NCBI GenBank assembly: GCA_037138055.1
Contig: JBAXJB010000011.1
Span: 1 to 51,389 of the forward strand
Length of the DNA stretch: 51,389 bases
Source of the DNA: CAITNM01 sp037138055
Lineage (GTDB): Bacteria > Pseudomonadota > Alphaproteobacteria > Paracaedibacterales > CAITNM01
Reading direction: 5' to 3'
A program made the position numbers and the translations under genes. Below are positions 7,650 to 15,372 of the stretch, piece after piece; within the stretch, counting starts at the first letter, position 1; the number at the start of each line of letters is the position of its first letter. The notes below the pieces were generated by a model. The model saw only the letters and a list, made by a program, of their open reading frames with translations. It did no database searches and had not been told where the DNA came from.

Positions 7650-8994
7650 GGTTGCTGTTCGCTTTATTTGCCAAGCATGTGGCACATCACACAACCGCTG
7701 GAATGGTAAGTGCGAAGGTTGTGGTGAGTGGAACACCTTGATCGAAGAAGTGGTGGAAAGAAGTAGAGCTTTAGTTGCATCTGCTAATGCACCATTACCC
7801 AGCTTATATACAATTGATGATGCTTCTTTAGTTGATTTAACTAAAATCCGTTACACAACATCTTTCGGGGAATTCAACCGAGTGTGCGGAGGAGGCATCG
7901 TTCCAGGATCCGTAATTTTGGTAGGTGGCGACCCTGGCATTGGTAAATCAACCTTAATGCTGCAAATTGCTTGTGATGTGTCTGGTCATACGCCGTGTTT
8001 GTATTTATCAGGGGAAGAATCAGTACAGCAATTACAAATGCGTGCTAAGCGTGTAGGTGTAAAAGCTGAACATTTACAAATTGGTAGCTGCACAAGCCTT
8101 GAAGAAATACAAAATCTAGTAAGTAAGCACAAAAACACAAAGCTTTTGGTAGTTGATTCTATCCAGACTATAAGCTCAGATTCTTTAGAAGCTGCCGCAG
8201 GTTCAGTAAGTCAGGTTCGTGCTTGTTCGCAAAGCTTAATTCACATGGCAAAAAAACAAGGTATATCAGTCATTCTGGTGGGGCATGTCACCAAAGAAGG
8301 TACAATTGCTGGGCCTCGCGTGCTTGAGCACATGGTCGATACAGTATTGTACTTTGAAGGTGAACGTCATTACGATTTTCGTATATTAAGGGCAGTTAAA
8401 AACCGTTTTGGAGCAACCAATGAAATTGGCTTATTTGCTATGGAACAGCATGGCTTGGCTGAAGTAACAAACCCATCAGCGCTTTTTTTATCTGATCGAG
8501 CGCAAGGAATAAGCGGTACTGCAGTGTTTGCTGGTATTGAAGGGACGCGTCCTGTTTTGTGCGAAATTCAAGCGTTGGTTTCCAAAAGCTATTTGAGCAT
8601 GCCACGTCGCACCACCGTTGGGTGGGATTCCGCCAGGCTTTCTATGATATTAGCTGTGCTAGAAAGCAGAGCAGGCTTCACATTTGGTAGCATGGATGTG
8701 TATTTAAATGTGGTAGGTGGACTGAAAGTAAATGAACCCGCTGCTGACTTGGCTGTGGGTGCTGCATTGATTTCAGCGATTATCAATAAACCTATTAATC
8801 CTTCTTATGTGTTTTTTGGTGAAGTTGGTTTGGGTGGTGAAATACGGCCAGTTCATCAAACAGATGCGCGTTTAAAAGAAGCTGAAAAATTAGGGTTTAT
8901 GAAAGCATTGTGTGCCCATAAAAAGGGTCTTGAATCTAGTTTGCAAATAGGGCGTTTAGAGCTTTTAAAAGATTTATCGCGGTTCCTTGATTAA
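7642..8994 (+). CDS. radA: DNA repair protein RadA
   Basis: A RecA-like ATPase that promotes branch migration during recombinational repair. The N-terminal C4 zinc finger is intact (Cys10, Cys13, Cys24, Cys27). It is followed by Walker A GGDPGIGKST, the RadA-specific KNRFG motif, and a C-terminal Lon-protease-like domain ending in SRFLD. I choose the ATG at 7642 (MAKVAVRF) because the family starts there; a longer frame opens at 7615 but would reach 35 bases into mlaF. With this start the protein has 450 residues, the normal RadA length, and overlaps mlaF by eight bases. Confidence 0.94.
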   Translation: MAKVAVRFICQACGTSHNRWNGKCEGCGEWNTLIEEVVERSRALVASANAPLPSLYTIDDASLVDLTKIRYTTSFGEFNRVCGGGIVPGSVILVGGDPGIGKSTLMLQIACDVSGHTPCLYLSGEESVQQLQMRAKRVGVKAEHLQIGSCTSLEEIQNLVSKHKNTKLLVVDSIQTISSDSLEAAAGSVSQVRACSQSLIHMAKKQGISVILVGHVTKEGTIAGPRVLEHMVDTVLYFEGERHYDFRILRAVKNRFGATNEIGLFAMEQHGLAEVTNPSALFLSDRAQGISGTAVFAGIEGTRPVLCEIQALVSKSYLSMPRRTTVGWDSARLSMILAVLESRAGFTFGSMDVYLNVVGGLKVNEPAADLAVGAALISAIINKPINPSYVFFGEVGLGGEIRPVHQTDARLKEAEKLGFMKALCAHKKGLESSLQIGRLELLKDLSRFLD

Positions 8995-9065
8995 ATTACA
9001 GTCAAAACCTGTTCTTTTTTTTATGCTTATTATAAGATTTGATTAGCAGAAAATTAAGCAATCAT

Positions 9066-10532
9066 ATGATAAATAGCCCTCTAAAAATATTACATTACAT
9101 CGCAATTATTTTTTTATTTGGAAATTTTCAAATAAGTGCTTCGGCAGCATTTGAGTATTATTTGAAAGTAGATTATTTGAGAGCAGATTATGAGCCATGG
9201 CGGGCTGTAGGAAGTAACGTGCCATGGCCTAAAAAAGAGTACTCTGCAATTCTAAGTGATGCTCCTGTGACTCCCGAAAGAAATTTAACTGTTCAAATTA
9301 AAGGTTCCCCAACATCTATAATAAAATTTCCCATGTCACCTAAGGGAAATGCGGCTGATCAAGATAAAAGGTCTGCTGTAACATCGAATTTAAATAGCAA
9401 AAGAAAACCTTGGAACAAACGCAAGCCAAGAATATTTGCTGAGTTTGCTAATGTGCAACAAGCAATTTTGCCTATTCTTGAACGGCCAATCCATGTAGCA
9501 GAAGATATAAAGCAATTGTTGCCTATCGTGATAGTGTCAAATATTTTGGTTGAAGAAGTGGCAGAAGAGTTTTCAGATAGTGGCGATTCAGTGAGCGTGA
9601 CTTCACCTCAAGAAGATGTTGCAGCCATCTTGGGCAATGTAGAAAGTGATGGCTCTAGTGATGAAGAAAGCGAGTGTTTCGTAGAAAAGTCTAAGGATAT
9701 GAACAAAAAGAAAAAGGGCAAAGGTAAAGGAAAAAAAGGTAAAAAGAAACCATCTACTAAAAACAAACTTTCGCAAGTTCAACAAAGCTTAGTACAACTA
9801 GATGTTCCACAACCAGATAGTTCGTCAGAAGAAGTTGCTCCCCTACTTCCTTTAACAAGCTGTCATCCAGCTACAGTTGAGGTTAAATTTTTGTATTCAG
9901 ATTTTGGAAATCTAGATGCTAATTCTGACAGAGCGGCAGGTTATGTTCCCCTAATTCTTTATAAGCTTACTATTAATGATGATAACGGGATAAATGATCT
10001 TGTAACTATTACTCGTTTAACAGATAAAAAAGGCGTGCATCTTTTTAAAATTTCCCCCAATCCATATGTTGAGGAATTGACTCAAGCTGATCGGGTTTTT
10101 TCTATTGCAGGCAGATCTATAGATTTTTTGTTGCGAAATGGGAATGAACTTTATTCGTTGTATGAAAGAGGTGTGAGTGAAAACATAAGTGCTTCCGAAC
10201 TTCAGCCAATTGTAGAAACAATAGTCGAATACTTTAAAGAGCAATCTTTGCCAGCTTATCGTAAGTTAAATATCCCAGAGGTGAAAAAACTTTTTCCAAG
10301 TGAAAAAAAGACGATGGGTAATACATATTTTTCACTTCAAACACCACAGGGAGAAAATTTTGTTGTGCGAACAAGGCAGGACCAATGTTGGTTGATGACT
10401 CAGTCACTTTCTCTTTCGCAGAGTCAGGCTTTTGATGCTTTTAAAGAGCTCTACGAGGACTGTCCAATTGGACTTGTGACTACAAGAGATGACCAAAATT
10501 TTGCCAAAAACGCAGATAAATTTAATTTTTGA
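9066..10532 (+). CDS. exported lysine-rich protein of unknown function
   Basis: I do not recognise a family. The ATG at 9066 gives 488 residues beginning with a signal peptide (hydrophobic segment about residues 8-24, likely cleavage after ISASA). A TTG further up (9039) is possible but places the signal peptide less well. The middle third is low complexity: an acidic Ser-rich stretch (ESDGSSDEESE) is followed at once by a basic stretch of Lys and Gly (about residues 213-235). The last 220 residues look globular, with one Cys pair possibly available for a disulfide. It stands alone between radA and the tRNA-Arg gene. The acidic-then-basic pattern resembles eukaryotic nuclear proteins and could matter if the protein reaches a host cell, but that is speculation. 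Confidence 0.6.
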   Translation: MINSPLKILHYIAIIFLFGNFQISASAAFEYYLKVDYLRADYEPWRAVGSNVPWPKKEYSAILSDAPVTPERNLTVQIKGSPTSIIKFPMSPKGNAADQDKRSAVTSNLNSKRKPWNKRKPRIFAEFANVQQAILPILERPIHVAEDIKQLLPIVIVSNILVEEVAEEFSDSGDSVSVTSPQEDVAAILGNVESDGSSDEESECFVEKSKDMNKKKKGKGKGKKGKKKPSTKNKLSQVQQSLVQLDVPQPDSSSEEVAPLLPLTSCHPATVEVKFLYSDFGNLDANSDRAAGYVPLILYKLTINDDNGINDLVTITRLTDKKGVHLFKISPNPYVEELTQADRVFSIAGRSIDFLLRNGNELYSLYERGVSENISASELQPIVETIVEYFKEQSLPAYRKLNIPEVKKLFPSEKKTMGNTYFSLQTPQGENFVVRTRQDQCWLMTQSLSLSQSQAFDAFKELYEDCPIGLVTTRDDQNFAKNADKFNF

Positions 10533-10565
10533 AGGTGAAAGCAATTTAATACGGCTAAATTTTAC

Positions 10566-10594
10566 TTGCTATCGTGACGTTTTTTGCTTATAAA
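10566..10594 (+). promoter_or_regulatory. candidate promoter for tRNA-Arg
   Basis: TTGCTA (10566-10571) and TATAAA (10589-10594) with a 17-base spacer lie just upstream of the tRNA. Transcription would start close to 10601, four bases before the mature 5' end. Confidence 0.5.
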
Positions 10595-10604
10595 CTAATG
10601 ACTA

Positions 10605-10681
10605 GCGCCCGTAGCTCAATTGGATAGAGCGTCAGACTACGGATCTGAAGGTTAGGAGTTCGACTCTTCTCGGGCGCGCCA
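10605..10681 (+). tRNA. tRNA-Arg (anticodon ACG)
   Basis: A full cloverleaf of 77 bases. The acceptor arms GCGCCCG (10605-10611) and CGGGCGC (10671-10677) pair perfectly. The anticodon stem TCAGA/TCTGA encloses the loop CTACGGA, which places ACG at positions 34-36; A34 is expected to be edited to inosine so that one tRNA reads CGU, CGC and CGA. The T-arm loop is TTCGACT. The discriminator G and a genomically encoded CCA follow at 10678-10681. Confidence 0.97.
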
Positions 10682-10718
10682 ATCTTGGCACACTCTCAAA
10701 ATATCAATCTGGTGATTT

Positions 10719-11312
10719 ATGGCTTTTACACTTCCCCCATTACCTTATGCAAAAAATGCGCTTGTTCCGCATATTAGCGAGCAAACTCTCGAATTTCACT
10801 ATGGTAAGCACCATCAAACCTATGTAACCAATTTAAATAATTTGGTACAAGGTTCTGAAAATGAATCAAAAAGTCTGGAAGAGCTTATAAAAGTGTCAGC
10901 TGCAAAAGCAGACATGGCTGGTGTTTTTAATAATGCAGCGCAAGTTTGGAATCACACATTTTTTTGGAATTGCATGAAACCAAATGGTGGTGGGCAACCA
11001 GTTGGCATAATATTGGAAAAAATTAATGCAAGCTTCGGAAGTTATGAAAAATTTGCCGCTGACTTTAAGCAGGCAGCGCTTACACAGTTTGGTAGTGGTT
11101 GGGCTTGGTTGGTTCAAGAAGGTGATACGCTTAAAATTACAAAAACCGCTAATGCAGATTTACCAATGGTGCACGGGCAGAAAGCTTTGTTGACTTGCGA
11201 TGTTTGGGAACATGCTTACTATTTAGATTATCAAAATCGCAGGGCCGACTTTGTGCAAACATTTTTGGATCATTTAGTTGACTGGAATTTTGTAGAAAAG
11301 AATTTAGTTTAA
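10719..11312 (+). CDS. sodB: superoxide dismutase, iron type
   Basis: Converts superoxide to oxygen and hydrogen peroxide in the cytosol. The 197 residues match the Fe/Mn SOD family. Metal ligands are His27, His79 (in VWNHTFFW), and the Asp and His of CDVWEHAYY. The NNAAQVWNHTFFW stretch, with its Gln-rather-than-Gly context, and the early Gln/Ala pattern favour the iron form, but metal use cannot be settled from sequence alone. No signal peptide. It is a single gene with its own terminator behind it. Confidence 0.95.
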   Translation: MAFTLPPLPYAKNALVPHISEQTLEFHYGKHHQTYVTNLNNLVQGSENESKSLEELIKVSAAKADMAGVFNNAAQVWNHTFFWNCMKPNGGGQPVGIILEKINASFGSYEKFAADFKQAALTQFGSGWAWLVQEGDTLKITKTANADLPMVHGQKALLTCDVWEHAYYLDYQNRRADFVQTFLDHLVDWNFVEKNLV

Positions 11313-11362
11313 CGTCTTTTTTGTATGTGTTTATAAAGCTACAAGTTTAAATAAATTTCTTT

Positions 11363-11403
11363 AAAAACCTAGGAAGATATTGATAGATTTTCCTGGGTTT
11401 TTT
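11363..11403 (+). terminator. intrinsic terminator after sodB
   Basis: A 13-base-pair stem with one G-T pair (11363-11375 with 11390-11402) and a 14-base loop ends in a run of T. It separates sodB from the porin gene. Confidence 0.85.
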
Positions 11404-11438
11404 AATGTCAAACAGCAATTTAAATTTGAGAGTTTTCA

Positions 11439-12740
11439 ATGACAAAAAAATTAGCTTTTTTAGCAATACTTTTCACCAGTTCATTTTTGGCTGCTGAAGT
11501 TGCACAAGCGCCTACGTTACAGATCAATGGATTTACATCCATGATTGCTGCGGGTGCTAAGCAAAAGGATAATACAAATGGTAAGGGTGGTCCGATTCAT
11601 TTCGCGATTGGCTCATCAAATATTTACTTTACTGCAAAAGGAAACACAGCTGAGGGCTTTCGCTATAAGTATCGCGCAGCTTTAGAATCATATCCAGGTG
11701 GGAAAAGTGTCTCAAGCGGTTCAATCTATTTCACGCAGAACTACATTGAGTTTTCTCAAGATAGCTGGGGTATTTTTCAATTTGGTAACTTAACTGGGCC
11801 AGAAGATACAATGACAGAAAGTGGATTTAACTTACTTGGTGGTGCTAATACAATTGATGGTACATTTGGTAACGTTATTAATTCTGCTGAGGGTAATATT
11901 GGCGGTGTTAATCAGGCTGCACAAACTAGCAAAGCGATGAAAGCTGCGTATTACACACCAACATTTGGTGGTTTTACATTGGGTGTTTCATTTACGCCTA
12001 ATACAACTCGTTTTGGCACTAGCGGAAAAGACAATTCTGGCGCTAGCCAAGATAATACTTATGGTAGCGAAAGTGGAATTTATCCTGAAAAAAGCGTTGC
12101 AGCATATGGTTTAAATAACATTGTTGTGGGTGCGAACTATAAGGTTGATTTCCAAACTTGGAACATGGCTTTGGCTGTTATTCATGCTCAAGAAAATTCA
12201 AAGCGTGGACAACTTAGTTTTCCAGGTGCTAAAGATACCGGACTTGATTTTTTCAAATATGCAAAGGTTCATCGCGCGAGGTCAAGTCAGTTTACAGCTG
12301 CTGTAGGTTTTGGACAATGGAGATTCGCAACTGGTTATATTCATAACGGAAAAAGCCGTTTGCCAAAAACTGAGTCAAATTATAAACCCGGAGATGCTGG
12401 TAGAGCGTGGAATTTAGGCGGTCAATATACTGTAGGCGCATACCAGTTTGGGTTGGGTTACTTTAACACGTCACGAACATTGCCAAAATTAGCGGCAGTG
12501 AATGGTTCATATGGTGCCGTACATGGACGTGCAACAAGCGACATAGTTGCTGCAACTGTTGATTTTAACGCTTTACAAGGCTTGAAATTCTTTGGAGAAG
12601 TTGATGTTTTCAAAATGCGTACAAATGCAAACTATGCAAAATTTGTAGGCACTACAAATAAGTACAAAAATAGTGGAATAGTTCCAACAGTGAAAAACTC
12701 AGGTGCTGCGGTGATTGTAGGAACAAAACTTAGTTTCTAA
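11439..12740 (+). CDS. outer-membrane porin
   Basis: A general trimeric-type porin that lets small solutes cross the outer membrane. A clean signal peptide (about residues 1-19, cleavage near FLAAEVAQA) precedes an Ala/Gly/aromatic-rich body with alternating beta-strand patterns and few Cys. The last residue is Phe (GTKLSF), the sorting signal for the BAM complex. Length of 433 suits a 16-strand barrel with long loops. Recurring short motifs such as AYQFGLGYF and WRFATGYIHNG are typical strands of Gram-negative porins. The gene is monocistronic, with a terminator before and after it. Substrate preference cannot be told. Confidence 0.88.
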   Translation: MTKKLAFLAILFTSSFLAAEVAQAPTLQINGFTSMIAAGAKQKDNTNGKGGPIHFAIGSSNIYFTAKGNTAEGFRYKYRAALESYPGGKSVSSGSIYFTQNYIEFSQDSWGIFQFGNLTGPEDTMTESGFNLLGGANTIDGTFGNVINSAEGNIGGVNQAAQTSKAMKAAYYTPTFGGFTLGVSFTPNTTRFGTSGKDNSGASQDNTYGSESGIYPEKSVAAYGLNNIVVGANYKVDFQTWNMALAVIHAQENSKRGQLSFPGAKDTGLDFFKYAKVHRARSSQFTAAVGFGQWRFATGYIHNGKSRLPKTESNYKPGDAGRAWNLGGQYTVGAYQFGLGYFNTSRTLPKLAAVNGSYGAVHGRATSDIVAATVDFNALQGLKFFGEVDVFKMRTNANYAKFVGTTNKYKNSGIVPTVKNSGAAVIVGTKLSF

Positions 12741-12760
12741 GCAGTTACTTTTTACACAAG

Positions 12761-12787
12761 AAAACCCGCCCTTTTGGCGGGTTTTTT
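12761..12787 (+). terminator. intrinsic terminator after the porin gene
   Basis: The G/C stem CCCGCC (12765-12770) pairs with GGCGGG (12776-12781), is flanked by A/T pairs, and ends in TTTTTT. Confidence 0.93.
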
Positions 12788-12852
12788 ATTAGGGTTGCAC
12801 GGCCAAAAATAAAGGAGTATATACTAGTCAACATCAATTTTTAGAGGAATTT

Positions 12853-13707
12853 ATGAAAAAATATTTAATGATGGCAGCAGTGCTTGTTGGGCAATTGTTT
12901 GCAATGGAAGAAGTGCCTGCACCTTCGCAATTAACAGCTCGATTTATTACAACAGATGACCTTCAAGAAGGATCACCTATTCACGAACAAATGAAAACAT
13001 TTGTTGGGGCCAATACAGAAGAAAAATGGGCGAACGCTGTTGCAACAATGCAAGCACAGATTGATGCTAATACAATGCGAAGGCTTTTAGTTTATAGAGG
13101 TGATGAACTAGTTTGTTCTTATCGCACTGGCCGTATGCCTTTAGGGATGCAACCATATTTTTGTGGTAGCGAAACTGATTCATCAGCAGAACATAATGCT
13201 CTAAGAGAACCACTTGAAATTGATGATTTGACAGCAGAGCGGCTCTCTATCATTAGAGATTTGTATATTGATCTAGGAAGTTCGCTTGCAATGCCATCAA
13301 AATTAGTGGGTGTTGTGCGCGAAAACAATCCTACAGTGCCTATCACGCTGGTTAATAATGGTCTTCATGCTGCTACAATAATATTTTCTGGACCTCTTTC
13401 TATTGATCCTGTTGCGGTGCAAAATGCAGTTGCTTCGCAACTTATAATGTCCGCTATCAAAGTTTCTAGAGACTCAAATATTACAGATGAAGGTTATCCT
13501 TCATTTATTATTTCGCAATTGCCACAAGGTACAGATATTGAAATATCTGGTCTTATGGATACTTACGTTGTTGACCTTCCTTACGATGTTGGTCTTCCTG
13601 GTATAACCCCTACTTTAATTACAATTTTTAGAACAAACGATGGGTTGACTGCAGAACGCTTAGAATTAATCAAAGCAAGAGTAGATATATACAGAGCAAA
13701 GCTATAA
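12853..13707 (+). CDS. exported protein of unknown function
   Basis: I do not recognise a family. The 284 residues start with a short signal peptide (residues 1 to about 17, ending LVGQLFA) and a mature end beginning MEEVP. The rest is mixed alpha/beta without low complexity; two related segments, DDLTAERLSIIRDLYIDL and NDGLTAERLELIKARVDIY, suggest an internal repeat of a helix. Only two Cys are seen in the mature part. A good AGAGGAA site precedes the ATG. It is flanked by terminators on both sides, so it is expressed alone. The signal-peptide end (FAME) resembles that of the unknown protein at 49297 (MAMD), but the mature parts are not obviously related. Confidence 0.6.
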   Translation: MKKYLMMAAVLVGQLFAMEEVPAPSQLTARFITTDDLQEGSPIHEQMKTFVGANTEEKWANAVATMQAQIDANTMRRLLVYRGDELVCSYRTGRMPLGMQPYFCGSETDSSAEHNALREPLEIDDLTAERLSIIRDLYIDLGSSLAMPSKLVGVVRENNPTVPITLVNNGLHAATIIFSGPLSIDPVAVQNAVASQLIMSAIKVSRDSNITDEGYPSFIISQLPQGTDIEISGLMDTYVVDLPYDVGLPGITPTLITIFRTNDGLTAERLELIKARVDIYRAKL

Positions 13708-13740
13708 ATTAACAGATAAGAATTTTATTTGATTGGTACA

Positions 13741-13770
13741 AAAGGCTCCTACATTTCGGGAGCCTTTCTT
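13741..13770 (+). terminator. intrinsic terminator
   Basis: AAAGGCTCC (13741-13749) pairs perfectly with GGAGCCTTT (13759-13767) around a 9-base loop, followed by CTT and an AT-rich stretch. It ends the preceding single-gene unit. Confidence 0.88.
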
Positions 13771-13787
13771 ATTTGTGCAAAACCCAA

Positions 13788-13793
13788 TATAAT
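13788..13793 (+). promoter_or_regulatory. candidate -10 box of the pnt operon
   Basis: A perfect TATAAT lies 28 bases before the pntAA start codon. The sequence 17 bases further up (TTTCTT at 13765-13770) is a poor -35 box and overlaps the terminator tail, so this call rests on the -10 match alone. Confidence 0.35.
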
Positions 13794-13821
13794 AATCAAA
13801 ACTTAAACAAAAAATTATACG

Positions 13822-14946
13822 ATGCGCATTTCGGTTGTAAAAGAAACCGCTGAATTTGAAAAAAGAGTGGCCTTAACGCCTGACCTAGTGAAACGCCTGT
13901 GCGACGCTGGTCATGAGGTTATGGTGGAAAAATCTGCAGGAGAAGCCGCTGGCTTTTTAGACGATGTTTATAAAGCTGCTGGTGCAAAAATTGGTAAAGC
14001 TTTCGCAGACACAGTCAAAGGTGCCGAGGTTGTTTTAAAGGTTGGTGCATTAGATGAAAAGCAGCTTCCTGCGTTAAATGCAAATACGGTCGTTATTGCG
14101 ATGCATAAACCGCACGATAGCAAAAAACTTTTTACAAAAATTGCAAAGCAAAATGTTAGTGCATTTTCTTTAGAATTTGTTCCACGTATTACCCGTGCGC
14201 AATCTATGGATGTATTATCTTCTCAAAGTAACTTAGCTGGGTATAGAGCAGTTATTGAAGGGGCGTATGAATTTGACAGGGCATTTCCATTAATGATGAC
14301 AGCGGCAGGTACAGTAACAGCTGCAAGGGTATTAGTGATAGGGGCTGGCGTTGCCGGCTTGCAAGCTATTGCTACAGCGCGTCGGTTGGGCGCAATTGTC
14401 ACTGCGTTCGATGTGAGAGCAGCTGCAAAAGAACAAGTTGAAAGCTTAGGGGCATCATTCGTTGAGGTAGATTACCAAGAATCAGGCGAAGGTTCTGGTG
14501 GCTATGCAAAAGAAATGAGCGAAGACTATAAAAAAGCTCAGGCTGCAAAGTTGCATGAAGTCCTAAAAACGCAAGATATTGTGATTACAACAGCGCTTAT
14601 TCCAGGAAAACCAGCTCCTGTTTTGATTCCAGAAAAAATGGTTGCTGACATGAAAGTTGGAAGCATCATTGTTGATTTGGCAATTGAATCGGGCGGTAAC
14701 TGTGCGTTGTCAAAGTCTGGAATATCAGTTACAAAAAATGGCGTGAAAATTGTAGCGCACCCAAATATGCCAAGTCGCATTGCTTATAACGCGAGTCAGC
14801 TTTACGCAAAAAATGTGTATAATTTCTTGAATTTGTTGATTGATACAAAATCACAAGCCTTGAAAATTGATTTTAATGATGAAATCATTAAGTCTACGTG
14901 CTTATGCCATGATGGCAAGCTATTGCACAGTGTGTTTGAAAACTAA
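13822..14946 (+). CDS. pntAA: NAD(P) transhydrogenase subunit alpha part 1
   Basis: NAD(H)-binding soluble domain (dI) of the proton-pumping transhydrogenase, which uses the proton gradient to reduce NADP+ with NADH. The 374 residues show the alanine-dehydrogenase/PNT N- and C-terminal folds, with the dinucleotide-binding loop GAGVAGLQAIATARRLGA at about residues 174-191 and the RxxxxxEQVESLGA region behind it. The three-gene arrangement with separate pntAA and pntAB is the usual one in alphaproteobacteria, where Escherichia coli has a fused PntA. The next gene starts nine bases after the stop. Confidence 0.95.
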   Translation: MRISVVKETAEFEKRVALTPDLVKRLCDAGHEVMVEKSAGEAAGFLDDVYKAAGAKIGKAFADTVKGAEVVLKVGALDEKQLPALNANTVVIAMHKPHDSKKLFTKIAKQNVSAFSLEFVPRITRAQSMDVLSSQSNLAGYRAVIEGAYEFDRAFPLMMTAAGTVTAARVLVIGAGVAGLQAIATARRLGAIVTAFDVRAAAKEQVESLGASFVEVDYQESGEGSGGYAKEMSEDYKKAQAAKLHEVLKTQDIVITTALIPGKPAPVLIPEKMVADMKVGSIIVDLAIESGGNCALSKSGISVTKNGVKIVAHPNMPSRIAYNASQLYAKNVYNFLNLLIDTKSQALKIDFNDEIIKSTCLCHDGKLLHSVFEN

Positions 14947-14955
14947 GGAAAAAAT

Positions 14956-15363
14956 ATGGATCTTCAATCTATTGCTCAACAAACGGCACGTTTAAACAGC
15001 GTGATCCAAGAAATTTCAGGAGAACTTAATAACATTGAGGGCTCTATTCGCCATGCAATTGCAGCTGAAGGACGCGGAAGTGCTGATCCTTTTGTATTAG
15101 GCTTAATGGTGTTTGTGCTGGCTTGCTTTGTTGGTTATTACGTTGTTTGGAAAGTAACGCCCGCATTGCATTCTCCACTTATGGCGGTTACCAACGCAAT
15201 TTCAAGTGTCATTATTGTAGGTGCACTTGTTGCTGCTGGACCTGCAGTTATGGGAATTTCTTCAACCTTTGGTTTCATTGCAGTTGTGTTAGCATCCGTC
15301 AATATTTTTGGTGGATTTATTGTTACGCAACGCATGCTTTCCATGTTTTCAAAAAAGAAATAA
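14956..15363 (+). CDS. pntAB: NAD(P) transhydrogenase subunit alpha part 2
   Basis: Membrane segment of the alpha side of the transhydrogenase (part of dII). The 135 residues have a polar N-terminal helix of about 40 residues followed by three or four membrane helices, and end in a basic SMFSKKK tail. AAGGA stands in front of the ATG. It sits between pntAA and pntB with gaps of only nine bases on each side, so the three subunits are made together. Confidence 0.94.
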   Translation: MDLQSIAQQTARLNSVIQEISGELNNIEGSIRHAIAAEGRGSADPFVLGLMVFVLACFVGYYVVWKVTPALHSPLMAVTNAISSVIIVGALVAAGPAVMGISSTFGFIAVVLASVNIFGGFIVTQRMLSMFSKKK

Positions 15364-15372
15364 GAGCAAATT

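Noticed and set aside
8997..9024. ACAG/CTGT hairpin with a T-run after radA
   Set aside because: The stem is only four pairs; the T-run is common here, so I do not call a terminator.
9039..9065. TTG start for the lysine-rich exported protein
   Set aside because: The ATG at 9066 gives a normal signal peptide; the extra nine residues would put polar and charged residues in front without a better ribosome site.
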